From NCBI GenBank assembly GCA_958451705.1, contig CAUDRD010000069.1, positions 1 to 7,452 of the forward strand: DNA of 7,452 nt, written 5' to 3'. Origin of the DNA: an uncultured Oscillospiraceae bacterium. GTDB taxonomy: Bacteria; Bacillota; Clostridia; Oscillospirales; Acutalibacteraceae. A model generated the notes under the pieces. It saw only the letters and a list, made by a program, of their open reading frames with translations, was not told where the DNA came from and did not search any database. Positions 1 through 6,507 of the stretch are shown here, piece by piece. Each line of letters opens with the position of its first letter. Position 1 is the first letter of the stretch. Both the position numbers and the translations under genes were made by a program.

Positions 1-24
1 AACCGGCTGAATCGTCCGCTCCCG

Positions 25-126
25 GGCAGTAAATTATAAACACGAACACACTAAGTGTGAGAATTAAACGCAGGTTTTACATGCCGTAAATAAACCAAAA
101 CATTAATAAATGCGTCAACGTAGGCA
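25..126 (+). repeat. Direct repeat unit, copy 1 (about 102 bp)
   Basis: Read by eye, this segment matches 208-310 over its whole length, with about 7 substitutions and one 1-nt indel in an A-run (roughly 92% identity). Both start with GGCAGTAAA, run through ACACACTAAGTGTG and end with AATGCGTCAACG followed by AGGCA. No open reading frame of note lies in it. This copy has the more degenerate internal hairpin (70-84, one mismatched pair). The 81-bp gap between the copies carries an inverted module. It is probably a dispersed intergenic repeat of this genome rather than a coding or CRISPR element. Confidence 0.8.
55..84 (+). repeat. 30-nt box-plus-hairpin module 1
   Basis: The module reads GTGTGAG (55-61), 8 nt AATTAAAC (62-69), then a 15-nt imperfect hairpin (70-84, GCAGGT-TTT-ACATGC, one mismatched pair). 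It shares exact 7+8+15 spacing with the modules at 127-156, 238-267 and 338-367. It is the most degenerate of the four. Confidence 0.6.
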
Positions 127-156
127 GCAGGCTGAGCCTGCACGCAAGTCGCACAC
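127..156 (-). repeat. 30-nt box-plus-hairpin module 2 (inverted)
   Basis: On the minus strand this reads GTGTGCG (156-150), 8 nt ACTTGCGT (149-142), then the hairpin GCAGGC-TCA-GCCTGC (141-127). The 7+8+15 layout is the same as in the plus-strand modules, but the element lies in the opposite orientation between the two long direct repeats. A CGCAC/GTGCG inverted pair (150-154 with 163-167) adds a second hairpin over the box. Confidence 0.7.
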
Positions 157-207
157 CAAACCGTGCGTAATCAAAAAACTTATCGCCTGCGATGAGATTA
201 CGCCGCA

Positions 208-310
208 GGCAGTAAAATATAAACACGCACACACTAAGTGTGCGAATTAAACGCAGGTTTAACCTGCTGTAAATAAACCAAAAACATTAATAAATGCGTC
301 AACGCAGGCA
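208..310 (+). repeat. Direct repeat unit, copy 2 (about 103 bp)
   Basis: This is the second copy of the unit at 25-126. It contains a 7-bp inverted pair CGCACAC (226-232) / GTGTGCG (238-244) around a 5-nt loop. It also contains a perfect 15-nt hairpin at 253-267 (GCAGGT-TTA-ACCTGC). Just upstream, GCCTGC (185-190) and GCAGGC (205-210) form another inverted pair that reaches into the start of the repeat. The repeat ends 70 bp before the gatC start codon. Confidence 0.8.
238..267 (+). repeat. 30-nt box-plus-hairpin module 3
   Basis: The module reads GTGTGCG (238-244), AATTAAAC (245-252), then the perfect hairpin GCAGGT-TTA-ACCTGC (253-267), followed by TGTA. Its stem differs from module 2 at the pair next to the loop (T-A instead of C-G), so the base pair is preserved. 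It lies inside direct repeat copy 2. Confidence 0.7.
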
Positions 311-337
311 CCCAAATTTACCGTTTACTCTCATTAA

Positions 338-367
338 GTGTGCGGCTTGGGTACAGCGTCACGCTGT
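338..367 (+). repeat. 30-nt box-plus-hairpin module 4, next to gatC
   Basis: The module reads GTGTGCG (338-344), 8 nt GCTTGGGT (345-352), then the hairpin ACAGCG-TCA-CGCTGT (353-367). It is preceded by ATTAA, as module 3 is by CTAA. The stem sequence differs from modules 2 and 3 on both arms yet remains perfectly paired. The 8-nt spacer resembles that of module 2 (CTTGNGT). It lies outside the 103-bp repeats, so the 30-nt module is a unit in its own right. Confidence 0.65.
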
Positions 368-374
368 AGGGAGG
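352..374 (+). promoter_or_regulatory. Hairpin abutting the gatC Shine-Dalgarno
   Basis: TACAGCGT (352-359) and ACGCTGTA (361-368) are perfect inverted arms; a realistic fold has 7 pairs and a TCA loop. The gatC ribosome binding site GGGAGG (369-374) begins at the next base, 6 nt before the ATG. In mRNA the stem would sit directly against the site. That could influence ribosome loading, but it would not cover the site itself. No T-box consensus or known riboswitch core was recognised. A control role is inference only; the hairpin is also part of repeat module 4. Confidence 0.55.
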
Positions 375-380
375 ATTTAA

Positions 381-668
381 ATGCAGATTACATCAGAGCT
401 TATAAGCTATCTGGAGTCTTTAGGAAGAATAAGACTTACCGAGGAGGAACGCAAAAATTCCGAAAAGGATTTGCAGGATATTCTCTCCTATATTGATACT
501 CTTAATGAGCTTGACACTGAGGGCGTTGAACCCCTCTCACATTCATTCCCCGTAACAAACGTTTTCAGTACTGTTGAAGAACCCTTCTCAATGGACCGTG
601 ACCTTATCCTTGAGAACGCTCCCGACAGCGAAAACGGATGCTTCAGGGTTCCCAAAACCGTAGAATGA
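381..668 (+). CDS. gatC: Glutamyl/aspartyl-tRNA amidotransferase subunit C
   Basis: This is the small subunit of the GatCAB complex, which acts in the cytoplasm. In known structures GatC wraps around and stabilises the GatA-GatB interface. At 95 aa it has the usual family length. It shows the GatC pattern: an N-terminal helix with RIRLTEEE (about 17-24), the segment DLQDILSYIDTLNELDTEGVEP (about 30-51), then PLSH and NVF. The ATG is supported by GGGAGG 6 nt upstream. It is the first gene of gatC-gatA-gatB, and its stop codon lies 13 bp before gatA. I saw no convincing sigma-70 promoter in the 380 bp upstream, so the promoter may lie within the repeats or to the left of the window. Confidence 0.95.
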   Translation: MQITSELISYLESLGRIRLTEEERKNSEKDLQDILSYIDTLNELDTEGVEPLSHSFPVTNVFSTVEEPFSMDRDLILENAPDSENGCFRVPKTVE

Positions 669-681
669 GAGGAGGAGAAAA

Positions 682-2151
682 ATGTCAGCTAAGATAAACA
701 CACTGGGCGCACTTGAGACAGCTGAGCTCATAAGAAAAAGAGAAATATCAGTTAAAGAGGCTGTTTCCGCTGTAATTTCAGCAGCAGAGGAAAAGGATAA
801 GGAGTATAACTGCTACACCACCCTTTGCCCTGAGGAGGCTCTTAAAAAAGCCGAAAAGGTTCAGGCTCTTATTGACTCAGGCGATATTGATTCACCTCTT
901 GCAGGCGTTCCCGTTTCAGTTAAGGATAACATCTGCACAAAGGGCATAAGAACAACTTGCTCTTCAAAAATTCTCGGAAACTTTGTTCCCGTTTACAATG
1001 CAACTGTTGTGGATAAAATGGAAAAGGCCGGCATGATAACTGTCGGTAAGCTCAATATGGACGAGTTCGCCATGGGCAGTACTACGGAAACCTCATATTT
1101 CGGCGCCACTAAAAATCCCTGGGATACATCTAAAGTTCCCGGCGGTTCTTCCGGCGGAGCAGCCGCTTCCATAGCCGCCGACGAGGCTGTTATAGCTCTC
1201 GGCTCCGATACAGGCGGATCAATCCGTCAGCCCTGTTCCTTCTGCGGTGTTACGGGACTTAAACCCACTTACGGCACCGTTTCACGTTACGGCCTTGTAG
1301 CTTACGCTTCTTCGCTTGACCAGATAGGACCTATAGGCAAAAACGTTGCAGACTGTGCGGCGGTTTATTCTATTATTTCCGGCAAGGACGAAAAAGACGG
1401 CACTTCAATGAATTTTGCTCCCTTTGAATATTCAGCCGTATTAAACGGGGATATGAAGGGCAAAAAAATAGGTATTCCCGCCGATTATCTCGGAGAAGGT
1501 CTTGCTCCCGACGTTAAGGAAGCAGTTATGAACGCCGCAAAGGTATTTGAAAACATGGGCGCAGAAATCGAGATTTTCCCAATGCCCATTTCCAAATATG
1601 CAATTCCCACTTACTATATAATCGCCTGTGCAGAGGCCTGTTCAAACCTTTCAAGATATGACGGTATCAAGTACGGCTACGCAAGCCCCGACGCTGAAAA
1701 TCTTCGTGAGCTCTATATTAAGAGCAGAAGCGAGGGCTTCGGCATGGAGGTTAAACGCCGCATTATGCTGGGTAACTTTGTGCTCAGCTCAGGCTACTAC
1801 GACGCATATTATAAGAAGGCTCTCAAAGCCAAAAAGCTTGTTCAGAAGGCTTTCTTTGATGCTTTCGAAAAATACGATATGATTTTAGGTCCTGTGGCTC
1901 CCACCACAGCTCTTAAAATGGGCGAAAGCCTCAGCGATCCCCTTAAAATGTATTTAGGCGATATTTATACGGTTATGGTAAACATTGCGGGTCTTCCCAG
2001 CGCAGCGGTTCCCTGCGGATTTGACAGCGAGGGTATGCCCATAGGTATGCAGCTTATCGGCAAGCCTTTCGGAGAAACTGAAATTCTCCGTGCCGCACAC
2101 TGCTTCGAAAGCGCAACGGATTTTTCCGCTAAGCGTCCCGAAATGGCATAA
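682..2151 (+). CDS. gatA: Glutamyl/aspartyl-tRNA(Gln/Asn) amidotransferase subunit A
   Basis: This is the amidase-signature subunit. It hydrolyses glutamine to release ammonia, which travels to GatB to amidate Glu-tRNA(Gln) or Asp-tRNA(Asn). The length of 489 aa is normal (about 485 in Bacillus-type proteins). The Ser-cisSer-Lys triad is intact: Lys81 in VSVKDN, Ser156 in the PGGSSGG loop, and the nucleophile Ser180 in GSDTGGS. The 75- and 99-residue intervals equal those of the Staphylococcus aureus enzyme (K79, S154, S178). The C-terminal half continues with YYIIACAEACSNLSRYDG and GLPSAAVPCG, typical of GatA. The start is fixed by AGGAGG at 670-675, 6 nt before the ATG. It is co-transcribed with gatC and gatB. 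No truncation or odd residue was seen. Confidence 0.97.
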   Translation: MSAKINTLGALETAELIRKREISVKEAVSAVISAAEEKDKEYNCYTTLCPEEALKKAEKVQALIDSGDIDSPLAGVPVSVKDNICTKGIRTTCSSKILGNFVPVYNATVVDKMEKAGMITVGKLNMDEFAMGSTTETSYFGATKNPWDTSKVPGGSSGGAAASIAADEAVIALGSDTGGSIRQPCSFCGVTGLKPTYGTVSRYGLVAYASSLDQIGPIGKNVADCAAVYSIISGKDEKDGTSMNFAPFEYSAVLNGDMKGKKIGIPADYLGEGLAPDVKEAVMNAAKVFENMGAEIEIFPMPISKYAIPTYYIIACAEACSNLSRYDGIKYGYASPDAENLRELYIKSRSEGFGMEVKRRIMLGNFVLSSGYYDAYYKKALKAKKLVQKAFFDAFEKYDMILGPVAPTTALKMGESLSDPLKMYLGDIYTVMVNIAGLPSAAVPCGFDSEGMPIGMQLIGKPFGETEILRAAHCFESATDFSAKRPEMA

Positions 2152-2165
2152 AGGAGGTTATCAGA

Positions 2166-3584
2166 ATGGATTTTGAAACAGTAATCGGTCTTGAAGTTCA
2201 TACAGAACTTGCAACTGACCATAAAATTTTCTGCGGCTGCTCCACAAAGTTCGGCGGAGAGCCTAACACCCATGTGTGCGAAATCTGTTCCGGTATGCCC
2301 GGCACTCTTCCCGTACTTAACAAGCAGGTTGTAGAGTTCGCCATGCGTGCGGGTCTTGCCACAAACTGCACCATAACACGCTACAATAAATTTGACAGAA
2401 AGAATTATTTCTATCCCGACCTTCCCAAAGCTTATCAGATATCACAGCTTTATCTGCCAATCTGTCAGAATGGTTACATTGAGCTTGACAGCGGTAAGAA
2501 GATCCGCATTAAGGAAATCCATATGGAAGAGGATGCGGGAAAGCTTATCCACGACGAATGGGAAGGCTGTACTCTCGTTGACTACAACCGCTGCGGAGTG
2601 CCGCTCCTTGAAATCGTCAGCGAGCCTGATTTAAGCTCTGCCGCTGAGGTTCAGGAATATCTCGAAAAGCTTCGTGCTATTCTTCAGTACACGAAAGTCT
2701 CCGACTGCAAGATGCAGGAGGGCTCACTTCGTGCCGACGTTAACCTTTCGGTCCGTGAAAGGGGAGCAAAGGAATACGGCGTAAGAACCGAGATGAAAAA
2801 CCTTAACTCCTTCAAGGCTATCACAAGAGCTATTGAAAGCGAAAGGGCAAGGCAGATTGACGCAATCGAAAGCGGCGAAAAAATAGTACAGGAAACCCGC
2901 CGTTGGGATGATTCCAAGGGCATAAGCTACGCAATGCGCTCAAAAGAGGACGCTCAGGACTATAAATACTTCCCGGAGCCGGATATTCCTCCCATTGAGA
3001 TAAGCGATAAATGGCTTGCCTCTATTGAAAAGAGTATGCCGGAGCTTCCCGACGCTAAAAAAGCAAGATATATAAATGAGCTTGGTCTCCCTGAGTACGA
3101 CACGGGAATTATCACCGGTTCAATTTATCTTGTTGACCTCTTCGAGGTAACCGCTGAGGTCTGCGGCAGTCCCACAGAGGCTGCAAAGTGGATTATGGGC
3201 GACCTTATGAAACTTCTTAACGAAAGCGGAACTCTTCCCGAAGATATGAAGGTAAGCGGCAAAGCGTTAGGCACTATTATAAAGATGCTTGCAGAGCAGA
3301 AAATAAGCCGTGCCACTGCAAGAAAGGTCTTTGAGAAAGTATTTACCGATAACGTTGACCCGGAAAGCTACGTTAAGGAAAACAACCTTGGCGTCATGAC
3401 AGATACTGGAGCTATCCGTTCTGTTATCGAAAAGGTTGTAAGTGAAAATACAAAATCCGTAGAAGAATACAAGAGCGGTAAGGAAAAGGCTATACAGTAT
3501 CTTATTGTCCAGTCCATGCGTGCTCTCAGAGGTCAGGCTCCCGCTGCGGAGGTTACAAAAATTCTCCACGAGATTCTCGACTGA
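2166..3584 (+). CDS. gatB: Aspartyl/glutamyl-tRNA amidotransferase subunit B
   Basis: This is the kinase/transamidase subunit. It binds the mischarged tRNA, phosphorylates the Glu/Asp side chain with ATP and replaces it with ammonia received from GatA. The length of 472 aa is typical. Visible family motifs are GLEVHTEL (8-15), a zinc-type CxC...CxxC set (C23, C25, C38, C41), the signature DRKNYFYPDLPKAYQISQ (77-94), HMEEDAGK (119-126), DYNRCGVPLLEIVSEPD (139-155), MQEGSLRADVNLS (183-195) and ETRRWD (243-248). The last roughly 140 residues form the helical YqeY-like tRNA-binding tail. AAGGAGG (2151-2157) overlaps the last base of the gatA stop codon and lies 8 nt before the ATG. The stop is TGA followed at once by TAA. 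The complete operon implies that the cell charges Gln and/or Asn tRNAs indirectly; which of the two cannot be told from this window. Confidence 0.97.
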   Translation: MDFETVIGLEVHTELATDHKIFCGCSTKFGGEPNTHVCEICSGMPGTLPVLNKQVVEFAMRAGLATNCTITRYNKFDRKNYFYPDLPKAYQISQLYLPICQNGYIELDSGKKIRIKEIHMEEDAGKLIHDEWEGCTLVDYNRCGVPLLEIVSEPDLSSAAEVQEYLEKLRAILQYTKVSDCKMQEGSLRADVNLSVRERGAKEYGVRTEMKNLNSFKAITRAIESERARQIDAIESGEKIVQETRRWDDSKGISYAMRSKEDAQDYKYFPEPDIPPIEISDKWLASIEKSMPELPDAKKARYINELGLPEYDTGIITGSIYLVDLFEVTAEVCGSPTEAAKWIMGDLMKLLNESGTLPEDMKVSGKALGTIIKMLAEQKISRATARKVFEKVFTDNVDPESYVKENNLGVMTDTGAIRSVIEKVVSENTKSVEEYKSGKEKAIQYLIVQSMRALRGQAPAAEVTKILHEILD

Positions 3585-3592
3585 TAAACTGC

Positions 3593-3630
3593 ACTGTCTG
3601 CAAAAGAAAAGACTTTTGCAGACAGTTTTT
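3593..3630 (+). terminator. Rho-independent terminator of gatCAB
   Basis: CTGTCTGCAAAAG (3594-3606) pairs perfectly with CTTTTGCAGACAG (3613-3625). An extra A-T pair (3593/3626) can close the stem, and the loop is 6 nt (AAAAGA). TTTTT (3626-3630) follows directly. The hairpin starts 9 nt after the gatB stop codon, so it is the clear end of the operon transcript. Confidence 0.93.
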
Positions 3631-3648
3631 ATTTTAAGTTTTATAAAG

Positions 3649-3689
3649 AAAATCCGCCTTTGTGAAATTAATCACTTCGGCGGATTTTT
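3649..3689. terminator. Bidirectional terminator between convergent genes
   Basis: AAAATCCGCC (3649-3658) and GGCGGATTTT (3679-3688) are perfect inverted arms, with a smaller GTGA/TCAC pair inside (3662-3665 and 3672-3675). Read on plus, the stem runs into TTTTT; read on minus, it ends in TTTT. It lies 33 bp past the stop codon of the minus-strand transporter and after the gatB terminator. It most likely ends the transporter transcript and backs up the gat terminator. Confidence 0.85.
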
Positions 3690-3721
3690 ATTGTTATAGT
3701 AAGCAGCAAAAATTTCTAATT

Positions 3722-6156
3722 TTATTTATCGTCTTTTTTGCTCTTTTTCTTTTCCTGCTTTGCCGCAAGTTTTTCAGCCTTAACCTGAGCTGCATATGCC
3801 TCTTTCTCGGCTTCAAGCCTTGCTGCCTCTTCCTCTTCTTTTTTTCTCTGCTCGTCTGCACGAAGCTTTGCTTCATCGTACATGGATACGATCTCATCGT
3901 AATGCTTGTAATTTTCTTCCTGTACAACAAGCTTTTTAGCATCCGTATAGGGCTTTGCAAGACGAGTATAGACAGAGTTCTTTTCGGTTGCATCTTTAAT
4001 TTCTGCGGCAACTGCCTTTTTCTCGGCTTTGAGCTCTTTTATTGTCTCCTTTATCTTTAGAACTTTATCTTTATCTTTTTCCTTTTTAGCATCGCTGAGT
4101 TTAAGATATGCATCGGTAAGGGCTTCATCGAGAGTATCTTCCTTTTCAAAAAGAGGCTCGAATACCGAAGTATCAAATTTCTCAATTTTACCGCCGTGCT
4201 TTGTTATTATATTGTGGGCACATGAGCGGCGCAGCTTTGCAAGCTCAATGGCATTCTTGCGGATTTCTTTTTCCGTTTCATTGGAAGCGGGGAGTTGTTT
4301 TGCTCTTTCAACTTCGTCAGGAGCAACACTGGTAAGTCCTTCAAGACCGGCGGCATAAATTTTCTTTGCCTGTTCAAACTGTGCTTTCACAACAGGGTTT
4401 GAGAACTTGTTAAGCTCTTTTACAACAATTTTTGAAACTTCAATTTTCTGATTATATTCTCTCGCTTCCTGGCAGGCTTTCCTAAGCTCTCTGCCTGTAA
4501 GTCCGAGATTTGCTTTGACATCCTTCTTTTTAGTTGCCACAGGTTCTTTAGAAGCGTATTCCTTTGCCTCGTTTATTATATCAATTGCCTCTACAAGATC
4601 TTTATCTGCAAGAGCGTTGTTGCCGTAATCCTCGAAGAGAGCACGGATTTTAAGAACCTTAACCATTCCCTGCTGTTTAACCTCGCTCAGGTCATAGAAG
4701 AAATAAGGCACAACGTTCATTATGGCTCCCACAACGGAAAGAACAATAAGGGCCAGCATAACCTTATCGAAAATGCTGTCGATATACAAAACGTCATACA
4801 TTGTCAACTCTCTAAGAGTTTCGCCCGGTTTGAGATAACCTGTCATAATCTGTGTTACCTCTCCTGCTTTGGCGCTGAGGGTTTGCTCATTAATTCCGCA
4901 GGCATCATATACTGCGGGTAACACACCGCTCATAAGAAGAGTTATGACGCTTCCTATAAGACCCACTGTCGAGAACATTCCGTCGATTCTCTCGCCGGTG
5001 ACAAACTGCTGATAGTCTCTTATATCCGCATTAAGGCTAGGTGTAAGTATATGTGCAAAAGCGCCTACAAGAGCATTCATGAACAGGCAGATAAGTACAA
5101 ACCAAATCATGTTTTGGGGATGAGCTTCGATAATCGGGTACATAAGGGCAATAAAGAAGATGTTCATGATATTGGTAAAAATAAGAACATTTTTCTTTCC
5201 GAAGCGTCTTATTGCAAAGGGAGCAAAAAGCATACCCCAAAAGGATGCGTTGCCGTAAATAAGACCGATTATTGTAAATTCGCCGGCGCTGCATGCTTTT
5301 TTGTACTCGTACAGCCAGTTGAGGATAACGCTGTATGAACTTTCAAGAAATCCCAGCCAGCTAAAGAAATAATCCAAAAATATTTGTTCTTAGCAACGGC
5401 TCTCAGAGCATCCATAAACTTAATTTGAACCGCATGGGTCTTTGCCTGAACAATCTTTTCCTGGGTGTTGGCATAAACTAAAACCGAAAGAAGAATTCCT
5501 ATTATGGAAAAAATAGAATAAAGGATTCGGTAGAGATTAAAATTTGTAATGCTGCCGCCTGTAAGATATTCAGCAGCTATCGGAATAACAGCGGTTGTAA
5601 TTGAAGGAGCTAAAGAGTAAACAATGGCTTTAACTGCAGTTGCGTCGCTTCTTTCAATAGTGTTAGGAGAAAGAACCATTATAAGGTTTTCATAAGAATC
5701 GTAGAAAAACATATAGAAAAACTGAAAACCTACATTGAAAAGAAGAATAATGGCCGCTTTAACGTACTGTGACTCTATGCTTTCATAGGGAACCAATACA
5801 AAACCAACTGCCAAAATACAGGTGGGAATACCCATGGACATTATGTAGGGGCGATATTTACCTTTTTTATTTCTTGTATTATCTATTATATTTGCACGGA
5901 TTGCCGTTGACGGAAATCCTGAAATTACCGATATTATGTAAATTGCATACAAAATTTTAGGATCCAGACCTATAACATTACCGATAATGAAGCTGTTTAC
6001 GGCAAGAGTAAGCTGCTGAATTACATAAATAAGGAAATAAGCGCCTATACCGCCAACTGCATACGACACTATCTCTTTATAAGGCATATACCTTCCCGCA
6101 GGTGGACGGTTCCAGTAGATTTTTGCATCTGAAATAAATTTTCGTATGTTGTTCAC
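3722..6156 (-). pseudogene. GPH-family sugar:cation symporter-like MFS transporter with long charged tail, frameshifted
   Basis: Two overlapping minus-strand frames read as one protein. The 5' part gives MNNIRKFISD to IISLAGW (about residue 268) and then runs out of frame to a stop at 5269. The 3' part resumes as WLGFLESSY and ends at 3722. Joining at Trp268 gives about 812 aa. Visible GPH features are RANIIDNTRNKKGKYRPY (87-104, the family's DxTxxKxGKxRP loop) and ADIRDYQQFVTGERIDG (378-394, the matching C-half motif). About 12 hydrophobic segments end in YFFYDLSE (about 485-492). A further 320 or so lysine/glutamate-rich residues follow. GTG at 6156 is preferred as the start because GGGAGG lies 7 nt upstream; the GTG at 6171 would overlap that site. 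The substrate cannot be predicted beyond a sugar or glycoside. Without repair, translation would yield a 295-aa fragment with half the membrane domain. A sequencing or assembly error is a real alternative to a true pseudogene. Confidence 0.8.
5352..5361 (-). other. Frameshift site in a CTGG tandem
   Basis: On the minus strand the junction reads AGCTGGCTGGGATTT, with two CTGG units. Restoring a third CTGG gives TTA GCT GGC TGG CTG GGA TTT CTT, which encodes LAGWLGFL and joins the two transporter frames with no unnatural residue. The simplest reading is loss of one 4-bp unit by slippage, in the cell or in the assembly. Confidence 0.65.
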
Positions 6157-6163
6157 AATCTTT

Positions 6164-6169
6164 CCTCCC
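6164..6169 (-). promoter_or_regulatory. Ribosome binding site that decides the transporter start
   Basis: GGGAGG on the minus strand (6169-6164) lies 7 nt before GTG at 6156-6154. The longer in-frame GTG (6171-6169) shares its last base with this site and has no site of its own. Translation therefore very likely begins at 6156 with MNNIRKF. Confidence 0.8.
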
Positions 6170-6189
6170 ACAGTTATTTTAACTCATTT

Positions 6190-6218
6190 AATATACTATA
6201 CAATGATAAAAAAAGCAA
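6190..6218 (-). promoter_or_regulatory. Sigma-70/SigA-type promoter for the transporter
   Basis: On the minus strand TTGCTT (6218-6213) is followed by exactly 17 nt and TATATT (6195-6190). This predicts a transcript starting near 6183, with a leader of about 27 nt before the GTG at 6156. The fit to TTGACA-17-TATAAT is good, but the surroundings are AT-rich, so chance matches are possible. Confidence 0.6.
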
Positions 6219-6425
6219 TACTTTTACGTCTTTTTTGTGAATTGATTTTAACATATCGGCATATATTTTGTGTGTTTTATACATATGATAAAGCTATTTA
6301 ATAATTTTTAAATTTTTCTTTCTTAAAGTTTTATAATTCTTTAAAAAAATAATAAAGCACTTTTTCATGATTTTTGAAATTAAATACAAATTATTTATTA
6401 GATATATTATTTTTTATATACGCTT
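6219..6425. other. AT-rich intergenic stretch
   Basis: This very AT-rich stretch belongs to the longer gap between the transporter start and the polysaccharide gene (6157-6507). It has frequent A- and T-runs and stops in every frame. I saw no gene, RNA or clear repeat in it. The rest of the gap holds the transporter promoter and leader on the left and the terminator of the next gene on the right. Confidence 0.6.
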
Positions 6426-6466
6426 AAAATAAAAACCTGCAAGCAGCAAATAGCCGGCTTACAGGT
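6426..6466 (-). terminator. Rho-independent terminator of the polysaccharide gene
   Basis: On the minus strand ACCTGTAAGC (6466-6457) pairs with GCTTGCAGGT (6444-6435), giving 10 pairs including one U-G wobble and a 12-nt loop. TTTTATTTT (6434-6426) follows. It begins 42 nt after the stop codon at 6508. The wobble works only in minus-strand RNA, which supports this orientation. Confidence 0.82.
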
Positions 6467-6507
6467 GTAAAATTAGTTTTTATTATATTTTTTTAAGATG
6501 CTTATAC

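Noticed and set aside
211..223. TATAAA at 218-223 (and 35-40) as a gatC promoter -10 box
   Set aside because: No acceptable -35 sequence is found 16-18 nt upstream of either copy, so a promoter is not supported here.
25..310. Possible CRISPR array
   Set aside because: There are only two long copies, of about 103 bp, with an 81-bp gap and internal palindromes. Repeat and spacer sizes do not fit CRISPR, and no cas gene is in the window.
311..380. Possible T-box or other tRNA-sensing leader for gatCAB
   Set aside because: No T-box sequence (AGGGTGG-ACCGCG type) or antiterminator/terminator pair is visible. The hairpin before the Shine-Dalgarno has no T-tract and belongs to the repeat module.
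1965..2273. Minus-strand frame across the gatA/gatB junction, and similar antisense frames inside gatB
   Set aside because: They lie opposite strongly conserved genes, lack ribosome binding sites and encode nothing recognisable.
3662..4060. Plus-strand frame rich in Phe, Leu and Cys resembling a small membrane protein
   Set aside because: It starts inside the bidirectional terminator and is the complement of the Lys/Glu-rich tail of the transporter, which explains its hydrophobic look. It has no ribosome binding site.
5340..5377. Programmed -1 ribosomal frameshift joining the two transporter frames
   Set aside because: A -1 shift has the right direction, but the nearby T-run (TAT TTT TGG) is a poor slippery heptamer and no downstream stem or pseudoknot was evident. 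Shifting there would replace IISLAGW with LDYFFSW, whereas one added CTGG gives a natural join.
5375..5377. TTG at 5377 (minus) as an independent start for the downstream half of the transporter
   Set aside because: It lies within a membrane segment that continues from the upstream frame, has no Shine-Dalgarno, and would make half a transporter. The frameshift explanation is simpler.
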